A DNA stretch of 20,060 bases from Euryarchaeota archaeon UBA58 (lineage in GTDB: Archaea; Thermoplasmatota; Poseidoniia; Poseidoniales; Thalassarchaeaceae): positions 1 through 20,060 of the forward strand of contig DAHR01000004.1 in the NCBI GenBank assembly GCA_002498525.1, given 5' to 3'. Below, piece by piece: positions 14,450 through 20,060 of the stretch. The stretch's first letter is position 1, and each line of letters begins with the position of its first letter. A program made the position numbers and the translations under genes. Under the pieces are notes generated by a model. That model had not been told where the DNA came from. It searched no databases and saw only the letters and a program-made list of their open reading frames with translations.

Positions 14450-14468
14450 CGGCCGCCAATGGCGGCCG
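14450..14468 (-). repeat. perfect inverted repeat, 8-bp stem with 3-nt loop, ahead of the PINA-like gene
   Basis: CGGCCGCC, AAT, GGCGGCCG form a perfect 8-bp GC-rich stem. It lies 57 nt before the ATG of the PINA-like ATPase gene and 38 nt past the preceding membrane-protein stop. It could be a leader element or a transcript-end hairpin. Confidence 0.65.
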
Positions 14469-14484
14469 CACCCCACATAATCTA

Positions 14485-14496
14485 CCAAAAACAAAC
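14485..14496 (-). terminator. T-rich stretch downstream of the small membrane-protein gene
   Basis: On the minus strand this reads GTTTGTTTTTGG, beginning 10 nt after the stop of the membrane-protein gene. T-rich runs commonly end archaeal transcripts. It is the most obvious such run in the minus-strand cluster. It would separate that gene from the PINA-like ATPase gene. Confidence 0.4.
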
Positions 14497-14506
14497 GGTT
14501 TGGGGC

Positions 14507-14866
14507 TCAGTTGACGACGTCGACGAACCAGCGAATCATCAGTGCGCCAGTTACGGCGAGACCCAGTGAAGCGGTGTTCGGGTAACCGAGGCTTCCAGTG
14601 TAGATGAAGAATTGAACCAAGGTCAAAACCAGGACTGAGGCGATGTCGAAGAGCGTCGAAGCATTCCAGCCAGACTTCGCGCGAATGTGATCGCGATTGC
14701 TCCATGCTCGCCAGACGAAAAGTGCGCTACCAAGCAATAATGCGTGACCGATGAACCAGCCGAGATTGCTGCCGAAAACTGCAACGATGCTGGTTTGTAA
14801 ATCTCCGAAGACAGCTGAAGCGAGGTCTAACACGGCTCTCGGAGCCGCCCTCTGTTCTTCAATCAA
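14507..14866 (-). CDS. small integral membrane protein of unknown function
   Basis: A 119-residue hydrophobic protein with three predicted membrane helices: LGWFIGHALLLGSALFVW (about 35-52), LFDIASVLVLTLVQFFIYTG (about 72-91) and ASLGLAVTGALMIRWFVDVV (about 99-118). A polar loop (RAWSNRDHIRAKSGWNAS) joins the first two. I recognise no family. The start is uncertain: TTG at 14866 is the longest, and a GTG eleven codons later is an alternative. It lies 42 bp after threonine synthase on the same strand and is followed by a T-rich stretch. A 6-bp dyad at 14833-14847 falls within its first codons. Confidence 0.65.
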   Translation of the reverse strand: MIEEQRAAPRAVLDLASAVFGDLQTSIVAVFGSNLGWFIGHALLLGSALFVWRAWSNRDHIRAKSGWNASTLFDIASVLVLTLVQFFIYTGSLGYPNTASLGLAVTGALMIRWFVDVVN

Positions 14867-14908
14867 CGGGCGATGGCGTAAGGCTATGGCGCTCGATGAT
14901 TTGGTTGC

Positions 14909-16198
14909 TCAACTTCGGATTATTTTGCGGATCTCATCGATCTCGGCGCTGCTCGAAATGGGAGCATTAGCGTACCGAGATTCGATGCCTTCGATGCCTT
15001 CAGTGTGGTAATTAACGACGACATCGGGGTCTTTGAGAAGGTGTCCTGTGAGAATTCCTACAACCTTCTCATGTGGCTTGATTGTGCCTTCTTCGACGAG
15101 CCGCTTGATGCCTGCAACGGTGGCGCAGCTCGCTGGTTCTGCACCGATTCCGGCCGCGTCGACCATGGCTTTAGCATCCATGATCTGGTCGTCTGTGACC
15201 TCAGTCACGACGCCGTTCAATGCCTCGATACCGCGCATCGATTTTCTCCAAGACACGGGCGAGCCTATCTTGATTGCCGAGGCGATGGTGTCTGCCTTGA
15301 CGGGGACGACATCTTCACCACTCGTCCAAGCTGTGTAGAGTGGATTCGCGCCTGCCGCCTGGACGACTGCGAGGCGCGGTAAACGCTGAATGATACCGAG
15401 TTGGTGGAGTTCGACCAAGCCCTTGGCGATGGCCGTGTTGTTGCCGAGGTTGCCGCCCGGAAGAACGATCCAGTCCGGTACCTGCCAGTCGAGGTCCTGC
15501 ATGATTTCGAAACCGATCGCTTTCTGGCCTTCGATGCGGAAAGGATTTATCGAATTTACAAGATAAATCCCTTCACTGTCACAGACCTTCTGAACCAATT
15601 CCATGGCATCGTCGAAATCGCCCTCGATCTGGATGGTTTTGGCCCCGTAGGCGAGGGATTGACTGAGTTTGCCAAACGCGATTTCCCCTTCTGGGATGAA
15701 GACGATGGCATCCATGCCGGCTCGCGCTGCGTAGGAGGCCATCGAAGCGGAGGTGTTTCCCGTGCTCGCACAGGCCACTGCGCCCATGCCGAGGTGCTTT
15801 GCCAAAGTGATTGCAGCGGTCATTCCTCTGTCTTTGAAAGAGCCTGTTGGGTTCTCACCTTCGTGCTTGAGCCAGAGATTCGCAACACCTACCCTGGCTC
15901 CCAAAGTGCTCGCCTCATAGAGATGTGTCGAGCCTTCTCCTCGAGTGACAGCTATTGCCTCCAGAACCTCCTCACCAAGGGGGAGTATGAGTTCGCGGAA
16001 ACGCCAGACTCCGGAGCGATCGAGGGGGGTTTTTGAGGCTAGCCGCGCATCGAGCTTCTCTCGCGTGAGCGTGCAGTGACTCAAATCGTGAACGACATCG
16101 AGTGTGCCTGAGCAATCGCAGCGATAGCGCATCTCGAGCCCTGGATAGGTCGCTTCACATACAACGCACGCGAGATGCCAAGTGACTGACTCACCCAT
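14909..16198 (-). CDS. thrC: threonine synthase (PLP-dependent)
   Basis: A 429-residue enzyme converting O-phosphohomoserine to threonine. It has the N-terminal zinc ribbon common in archaeal threonine synthases: C11-V-V-C14 and C27-D-C29. K122 in GSFKDRG is the PLP-binding lysine, ASTGNTSASMASYAARAG follows from about 145, and VLPGGNLGNN is the phosphate-binding glycine loop. The C-terminus (GAEPASCATVAGIKRLVEEG, then GILTGHLLKDPD) is typical. A tandem EGIEGIE near the end reflects a small DNA repeat. ATG 16198 places the ribbon at the N-terminus as usual. An in-frame ATG at 16249 adds 17 residues and is preceded by GGAGGG, but with almost no spacing. The homoserine kinase-like gene at 18360 would supply the preceding pathway step. 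Confidence 0.95.
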   Translation of the reverse strand: MGESVTWHLACVVCEATYPGLEMRYRCDCSGTLDVVHDLSHCTLTREKLDARLASKTPLDRSGVWRFRELILPLGEEVLEAIAVTRGEGSTHLYEASTLGARVGVANLWLKHEGENPTGSFKDRGMTAAITLAKHLGMGAVACASTGNTSASMASYAARAGMDAIVFIPEGEIAFGKLSQSLAYGAKTIQIEGDFDDAMELVQKVCDSEGIYLVNSINPFRIEGQKAIGFEIMQDLDWQVPDWIVLPGGNLGNNTAIAKGLVELHQLGIIQRLPRLAVVQAAGANPLYTAWTSGEDVVPVKADTIASAIKIGSPVSWRKSMRGIEALNGVVTEVTDDQIMDAKAMVDAAGIGAEPASCATVAGIKRLVEEGTIKPHEKVVGILTGHLLKDPDVVVNYHTEGIEGIESRYANAPISSSAEIDEIRKIIRS

Positions 16199-16275
16199 TG
16201 TGCTGGCGAGGACGACTTCGTGTTTTGAACCCCATCGAAGAGCGAACATCCCTCCGATGAAGACTTAGCACCTCG

Positions 16276-16282
16276 ACATATC
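16276..16282 (+). promoter_or_regulatory. candidate box A for the glycosyltransferase gene
   Basis: ACATATC is an AT-rich patch whose centre is about 27 nt before the GTG at 16306. That spacing suits a leaderless start at 16306 and argues against the upstream GTG at 16291. The motif is short and weak, so confidence is low. Confidence 0.3.
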
Positions 16283-16290
16283 GGGCGTGT

Positions 16291-17565
16291 GTGGCTGGTG
16301 AGGGAGTGCGACTGCTTGTCGTCAAGGCGGCGATGACTGTCTATGGCGGTGCGGCTCGTGACTTGTTGCGTAATCTACCCGCACTCGCTGAGGTTTTTGA
16401 AGTCCGCTTCGCCTGCCTCAATCTTAGAGATTCGCAACGCACTCTGATTGAATCGATGGGCATCGAAGTCCTTTGTCCTGAGCAGCAGTGGCAGATTCGT
16501 GGAGGATTGTTGAATGAGATCAACGCAGGCCAAGAACGCAGTGCTGAGGCGGCGTGGAGGACGTTTTCTGCAGTTCACGAAGCGATTGTATGGGCCGATG
16601 CAGTTCACCTGACTGGTGGTAATGGTTCGATGGAATTCCCGCAATTCGTGCCAGCGGAGAAGCCATTGCATCTGCACTTCCTCGAATCCAAACCCGGCAT
16701 CCATGATGATGTCAGCCACCTGAAACCCAACGGAAGTGGAGGCTGGAAACCTCGTCTTCTACACCTCCTGCAAGGCAAACAAAGGAGGCGGGTCGAGGCG
16801 TCCTTCAAGCCATTTGGAACGAATTCAAAGTGGGGTGTGAGTGCGAATTCCGCATTTTCGGCGAGTAACCTGAAGCGAATCTACGGTATCGATGGGGGTG
16901 TTCTCTATCCTAGCGTCGACCTCTCGGAATTTCCTCGCGAGGCAAGCTCTGGCGAGGCGGCAGCTTTCGATTCTGCAGGTCGCGAGGAGGAAGGCGTTTC
17001 GCAATATGCCGCAGAGCACGCATATGCCTTCCCTCGACCCGGCTCATACGCTTTCACAATCGGTCGTATCTCACGCTTCAAAGGCAGCCACGAAACCATC
17101 GACCATCTAACGGGCAGTGGCCTCGATCTGGTCGTAGTCGGTGCAGGTTCGTGGTCTGAAGTCGCCGCACTGAAGGCTTATGGGAAGTCGCGTGGAGTCG
17201 ATGTTCAAGTGGTCAATGGCCTTGGCTCAGAGACCTTGCGCGCAATCATGCGCAACGCTGCAGCAGTAATTGGCTTGGCTCATGGCGAAGCCTTCGGTTT
17301 GACTCCGATCGAAGCCATGGCATTGGGTGTTCCTCCACTCTTCGTCGACGAGGGGGGATATCGCGAGACCGTTGTCGACGGCGTCAACGGTCGTCTTCTC
17401 AAGCGCGGCGACATGGCGTCTTGGAGTACCGCCCTCGATCAGGCTCGAAATCCTGACATCCGCAATGAATGGGCTGCAGCAGGCCTCGCGCGCATCGAAG
17501 AACTGGGTTTGACACCTCAGAACCATGCCGCTCGACTCAAGGCGACCATCGGCTCACTCCTCTGA
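16291..17565 (+). CDS. GT-B fold glycosyltransferase (GT4-like)
   Basis: A 424-residue retaining-type glycosyltransferase, probably transferring a nucleotide-activated sugar to a lipid or glycan acceptor at the inner membrane face. The N-terminal Rossmann half opens VRLLVVKAAMTVYGGAARDL, with the acceptor-side glycine motif. The second half begins around SYAFTIGRISRFKGSHETID and contains LVVVGAGSW. It carries the donor-site signature HGEAFGLTPIEAMALGVPP, with the E-x7-E pair, followed by VDGVNGRLLKRGD. There are no membrane helices. GTG 16291 is the longest start. GTG 16306 is equally good or better, because the family motif starts immediately and a GGTGAGG and a weak box A precede it. The gene converges on the broken sulfotransferase gene with a 12-bp overlap. 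The exact sugar is not inferable. Confidence 0.9.
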   Translation: MAGEGVRLLVVKAAMTVYGGAARDLLRNLPALAEVFEVRFACLNLRDSQRTLIESMGIEVLCPEQQWQIRGGLLNEINAGQERSAEAAWRTFSAVHEAIVWADAVHLTGGNGSMEFPQFVPAEKPLHLHFLESKPGIHDDVSHLKPNGSGGWKPRLLHLLQGKQRRRVEASFKPFGTNSKWGVSANSAFSASNLKRIYGIDGGVLYPSVDLSEFPREASSGEAAAFDSAGREEEGVSQYAAEHAYAFPRPGSYAFTIGRISRFKGSHETIDHLTGSGLDLVVVGAGSWSEVAALKAYGKSRGVDVQVVNGLGSETLRAIMRNAAAVIGLAHGEAFGLTPIEAMALGVPPLFVDEGGYRETVVDGVNGRLLKRGDMASWSTALDQARNPDIRNEWAAAGLARIEELGLTPQNHAARLKATIGSLL

Positions 17566-18300
17566 ATCGCCTCGACGGTCATCGAATTCGTAACCGAGAT
17601 TGTCAATCTCCCATGTGCATAACTCGCGTATGCGCGCCTCAGATTCGTTGTCGAAAATCCACGAATAGTGATCCTTCGTTTCCCGTGTGCCTGATTTGGC
17701 CCCCGGCAGATCGATCGCTGGAAGACCCAACTCGGCCAAAGCAGTCGTCAGGTCTTCAGTTAGATTCTCATACCTGACGAAACGGTCGACGGCTGCTGCC
17801 CCATCAATCGTGAAGATGTGCGCATCACTCAACACATCAGCAGGAGTATCGCGCACGAACTCAGCGAAACTCATCTCTTCGTCCAACTTCTCCGAACTGG
17901 GCCTGTTCTTGCGCCAGAAGTAGAGTAAAACAGCTCGATCCCACGGGTTCCGAACAACGCAGAACTTTCGTTAGGAATCGTATGATTGCGGCCCGATTCG
18001 CGCTCGAATCAGGCTCGCGAGCGTGTGGTTGTAATGCCTCACGACATTCCTCCCGAACAAGTGCGAAATCAATCCGCCCAAACCAGATACAGGTTGGCGG
18101 AGTTCGAAATTCTGAGGTCCGCGGTGGCCGAGCTCGCGCCGAATCTGCTCATCCACTTCGTCGATAGGCGTGATGATATCAGCCGGACCGCAGTGCTCTG
18201 CAAGCGCAATCTCGATGCTCGTGCCAGCGGTCTTACGCGTTTTGATGAATACGAAGCGGTGCTGGTGTGAGACGATCATCTGTGTTCGTGGTTTCGGCAT
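17554..18300 (-). pseudogene. sulfotransferase family gene interrupted by one in-frame TAA
   Basis: Read through, this is a 248-codon sulfotransferase-like gene. The 5' part has the PAPS 5'-phosphosulfate loop region FVFIKTRKTAGTSIEIAL (16-33) and HTLASLIRARIG (92-103). Codon 110 is TAA (17971-17973). The same frame continues RKFCVVRNPWDRAV, the 3'-phosphate-binding motif, and runs intact to TGA at 17554. Both halves are in one frame with no indel, and a Tyr codon (TAC or TAT) at the stop would give YDSYRKFCVVRNP, as the family expects. So a single base change broke the gene, either really or as a sequencing or assembly error. TAA excludes pyrrolysine read-through. Starts at ATG 18300 or 18279 are possible. 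It converges on the glycosyltransferase gene and is divergent from the kinase gene. The intact role would be sulfation of a sugar or lipid. Confidence 0.85.
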
Positions 18301-18359
18301 CGTCGGTTTAACCGTGACCGGATGGAATGAAAGCGGGGGTTGGCTTCGAATGGAGAGAG

Positions 18360-19298
18360 ATGGCTTACACAGAGGTTGGTGCCGAAGCGGCAAATGTGCT
18401 TCTCAGCGCTGCGGGGAGTGCTGAATTGTTGGATATCAATATCCTGGCGGGCGGCTGGGCTAACTCCAATTATCTTCTGAGTCTGACCGATGGTTCTCGG
18501 CTGGTGTTGAAAGTCTGGAATGAGCGAAGTGTCGAAGACGTTCGAATGTTGAATTCATGCATCGAACTGATTGCTCAACATGGTGTGCCTACGCCGGTTC
18601 CACTCATTTTCGAGGGTGGTGATAGTGTGATGGTCGTCGATGGCTTGGCTTGGATGTTGTTGCCCTTCGTCGATGCGCCTTGGTTGACGGGGGATTTGGC
18701 TTCGATGCGGCACCTCGGTGAGATCATCGCTCGGCTTCACTTGATTCCTGATGATGGGCGCTTCGGTGAATTCTACCACATGGGTACGGACATCTGGCCG
18801 GATTTGTTCGAGCGTGCTGATACGAATGGGGCTTGGAGTCCGTTTCTGCGCCTGCTAGAGGCGGAATATGCACGGATGGCAGAGGCGATTCCGGCAGGTC
18901 TGCCTCGTGGGATTATTCACGGCGATTTATTTCAAGATAATATTCTGGCTGATTTGGGGCGCGTGAAGGCTGTTTTGGATTTCGAGGATGTCTGTTCGAA
19001 TATTCTCGCCAACGACCTCGTTGTCGCCTTCATCGGCTGTGGTTGGGATGGCGATGAGCCTGTTGAGGAGCGCTGGCACGCCCTGTTGGGGGGTTACGAA
19101 TCAGTGAGGGTATTGAGTGCTGAAGAACACGCTGCAATGCCTGAATTGTATCGATATGCGACGCTTTCTGTCGCTGCTTGGCGCTATCGTAAGTTTGTGA
19201 TGGACTTGCCTGGTTCAGAGCATGCCGGGCGCTACAAACTGATGTTGGACAGGCTTGAGATTCCTCTGCCATTCCTTTTGAGGGAGGTGGAGGAATGA
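18360..19298 (+). CDS. homoserine kinase type II-like (ThrB2, APH-fold kinase)
   Basis: A 312-residue aminoglycoside-phosphotransferase-fold kinase. The N-terminus MAYTEVGAEAANVLL closely resembles the conserved opening of type II homoserine kinases, followed by LAGGWANSNYLL (29-40) in place of the family's GxxNSNF/YL segment and K51 as the likely ATP-binding lysine. The catalytic loop is HGDLFQDN (187-194), with D188 and N194, and the metal-binding motif is VLDFED (205-210). The Trp/Tyr-rich tail (ATLSVAAWRYRKFV) is also typical. Phosphorylation of homoserine would feed the threonine synthase encoded 2.2 kb away; another small alcohol or amine substrate cannot be excluded. ATG 18360, with GGAGAG directly before it, fits the family N-terminus better than ATG 18327. 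It overlaps the MOSC gene in ATGA. Confidence 0.82.
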   Translation: MAYTEVGAEAANVLLSAAGSAELLDINILAGGWANSNYLLSLTDGSRLVLKVWNERSVEDVRMLNSCIELIAQHGVPTPVPLIFEGGDSVMVVDGLAWMLLPFVDAPWLTGDLASMRHLGEIIARLHLIPDDGRFGEFYHMGTDIWPDLFERADTNGAWSPFLRLLEAEYARMAEAIPAGLPRGIIHGDLFQDNILADLGRVKAVLDFEDVCSNILANDLVVAFIGCGWDGDEPVEERWHALLGGYESVRVLSAEEHAAMPELYRYATLSVAAWRYRKFVMDLPGSEHAGRYKLMLDRLEIPLPFLLREVEE

Positions 19299-19756
19299 GT
19301 GCTGTTGTCCACTCGGTGAATGCGGCTTCCGGAGGAGGGGTTCCCAAATCTCCTGTCGCCTCGGCAAGGCTCCACTATGGTGGCCTTGAGGGCGATAAAC
19401 AGAATGATCTGCGATATCATGGCGGCCCACAGCGCGCGGTTTGCCTGTATTCATTCGAGAAGATTCGGGGGTTGCAGGCCGAGGGGCATCCGATCGATGT
19501 GGGCACTACTGGTGAGAATCTGACCATCGAAGGGCTCGATTGGGAGGCTCTTGAGATTGGCATGGAAATCTCTGTCGGCGAGGCTTTGATCGAATTGACA
19601 AATCTCGCCCCGCCGTGCAATATCATCATCGATTCTTTCAGTGACAAGCGCTCGAATCGTATCTTCGAAGAGAAGTACCCTGGCTGGTCGCGCTGGTATG
19701 CCAAGGTATTGACCGAGGGTATCGTCGAAGCCGGCGACATCGTCACCATCCTCTGA
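19295..19756 (+). CDS. MOSC-domain protein
   Basis: A 153-residue stand-alone MOSC domain, the C-terminal domain type of molybdenum cofactor sulfurases. Seen are GGGVPKSPVASARL (13-26), GGLEGDKQNDLRYHGGPQRAVCLYS (with conserved GxxGD and HGG), GTTGENLTIEGLD, VGEALIELTNLAPPCNIII with the conserved Cys, and the Trp-rich WSRWYAKVLTEG. Such small proteins bind or process Moco-like thiol or sulfur groups, or act in related detoxification; the specific substrate is not deducible. The ATG overlaps the kinase stop codon by 4 bp (ATGA), so translation is probably coupled, although the link between the two functions is unclear. A mobA-like gene elsewhere in the window supports Moco use by this organism. 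Confidence 0.88.
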   Translation: MSAVVHSVNAASGGGVPKSPVASARLHYGGLEGDKQNDLRYHGGPQRAVCLYSFEKIRGLQAEGHPIDVGTTGENLTIEGLDWEALEIGMEISVGEALIELTNLAPPCNIIIDSFSDKRSNRIFEEKYPGWSRWYAKVLTEGIVEAGDIVTIL

Positions 19757-19798
19757 ATCGGGAAATATCCTGCCTCAGCACCACTGTATGATGATGAT

Positions 19799-19883
19799 TG
19801 GTGCAGAGGACAGGATTCGAACCTGCGAAGCACTACGCACTGGGACCTCATCCCAGCCCCTTTGACCACTCGGGTACCTCTGC
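19799..19883 (-). tRNA. tRNA-Leu (anticodon GAG), with encoded CCA
   Basis: Read on the minus strand. The acceptor stem GCAGAGG/CCTCTGC pairs fully (7 bp). The D-arm contains CCCGAGTGGTCAAAGGGG. The anticodon stem CTGGG/CCCAG encloses ATGAGGT, so the anticodon is GAG, reading CUC. A long variable arm (13 nt, with a GCG-UAG-UGC hairpin) is diagnostic of Leu or Ser tRNAs. The T-stem GCAGG/CCTGT has one G-U pair around TTCGAAT. The discriminator is A (plus 19802), as expected for Leu, and it is followed by CCA in the DNA (plus 19799-19801). I see no intron. Confidence 0.95.
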
Positions 19884-19907
19884 TTGGGATGTGGCCCAGC
19901 GACCTCG

Positions 19908-19915
19908 CGTATTTC
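19908..19915 (-). promoter_or_regulatory. candidate box A for tRNA-Leu
   Basis: On the minus strand this reads GAAATACG-like sequence centred about 28 nt upstream of the mature tRNA 5' end. It lies in the 49-bp spacer after the marC-like gene. It would give the tRNA its own promoter. Confidence 0.4.
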
Positions 19916-19932
19916 AGAATGGCGAACCGGAA

Positions 19933-20060
19933 TCATGCGCCGAGAGTCATGTGCCACGCAGCCAATCCATCGAACAGATACTGGGCCGCAATGACGACGG
20001 TGAGCAGTCCCATGATTCGAGTGATGATGCGAACCGCATTGTCGCTGAGGAAGTTGGACA
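19933..20060 (-). CDS. MarC-family integral membrane protein, 3' end only
   Basis: This is the last 41 codons of a minus-strand gene running off the right edge, ending at TGA 19933-19935. The visible peptide contains NAVRIITRIMGLLTVVIAAQ and then YLFDGL, which fits the last membrane helix of MarC/UPF0056 proteins, where a (T/S)RIMGL...A...Q...(D/N)G(L/I) ending is conserved. MarC proteins are multi-pass membrane proteins with no firmly established transport role. The final residues AAWHMTLGA go slightly beyond the usual end. Only the C-terminal part can be judged here. The tRNA-Leu gene lies downstream on the same strand. Confidence 0.7.
   Translation of the reverse strand, partial: SNFLSDNAVRIITRIMGLLTVVIAAQYLFDGLAAWHMTLGA

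Noticed and set aside
14394..14705. N-terminal extension of the PINA-like ATPase to 14705, which might have held a PIN domain
   Set aside because: The translated extension is Arg/Pro-rich, lacks the acidic residues of PIN domains and runs through a dyad, a T-rich stretch and the end of another gene.
14980..15000. Tandem GATGCCTTC-type repeat as a possible microsatellite or regulatory array
   Set aside because: It is only two units inside threonine synthase, encoding EGIEGIE, and keeps the frame.
15401..16036. A 211-residue plus-strand open frame
   Set aside because: It is fully antisense to threonine synthase and has no recognisable motif.
17971..17973. Frameshift or pyrrolysine explanation for the split sulfotransferase
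   Set aside because: Both halves share one reading frame, so no indel is involved, and the codon is TAA, not the TAG used for pyrrolysine.
1..20060. CRISPR arrays, insertion sequences, rRNA genes
   Set aside because: No regularly spaced repeats, transposase motifs or rRNA-like conserved segments were seen on either strand.

Overview
The window looks like a piece of a mesophilic marine euryarchaeal genome, most plausibly Marine Group II (Poseidoniales, Thermoplasmatota). The indicators are an archaeal-type DnaG primase, a group II chaperonin (thermosome) subunit, a KH-domain ATPase of the archaeal PINA family, an archaeal-type threonine synthase and a tRNA-Leu with box-A-like upstream sequence. 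The core is GC-rich, and several starts look leaderless or lack a Shine-Dalgarno site. The lineage is inferred from gene content, not from a marker tree.

Layout, left to right. (1) 1-1834 is a visibly AT-richer accessory strip. It holds a freestanding GIY-YIG nuclease-like protein with a CCHC zinc knuckle, an architecture I associate with giant viruses and protists. The gene is bracketed by an 11-bp direct repeat and faces a SAM methyltransferase resembling actinobacterial lipid methyltransferases. (2) 1822-6061 (minus): DnaG primase, a membrane-anchored 785-residue TPR protein, a CNHC thioredoxin-like protein, then the methyltransferase. (3) 6331-8295 (plus): a compact four-gene set made of a TerB-like helical protein, an unrecognised helical protein, a small coupled ORF and a MobA-like guanylyltransferase. 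(4) 8287-9454: purN (minus) and a divergent DUF454 membrane protein. (5) 9659-16198 (minus): threonine synthase, a small membrane protein, a PINA-like ATPase without its PIN domain, a thermosome subunit and purH. (6) 16291-18300: a GT4-type glycosyltransferase converging on a sulfotransferase gene broken by one in-frame TAA. (7) 18360-19756 (plus): a type II homoserine kinase-like gene overlapping a MOSC-domain gene. (8) 19799-20060 (minus): tRNA-Leu(GAG) with encoded CCA, and the 3' end of a MarC-family gene.

Functional links: purN and purH both belong to de novo purine synthesis. The threonine synthase and the homoserine kinase-like enzyme are consecutive steps of threonine synthesis, 2.2 kb apart. 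MobA and MOSC both relate to molybdenum cofactor. The glycosyltransferase and sulfotransferase suggest surface glycan decoration.

The most unusual signals are: the virus-like GIY-YIG/zinc-knuckle gene with flanking repeats; the nonsense codon in the sulfotransferase; the PIN-less PINA; and a recurring pattern of GC-rich inverted repeats with 3-nt loops in the 5' leaders of several minus-strand genes, three inverted repeats being clustered ahead of dnaG. I found no CRISPR array, IS element or rRNA, and no gene-free stretch over 300 bases; the longest gap is 6062-6330.
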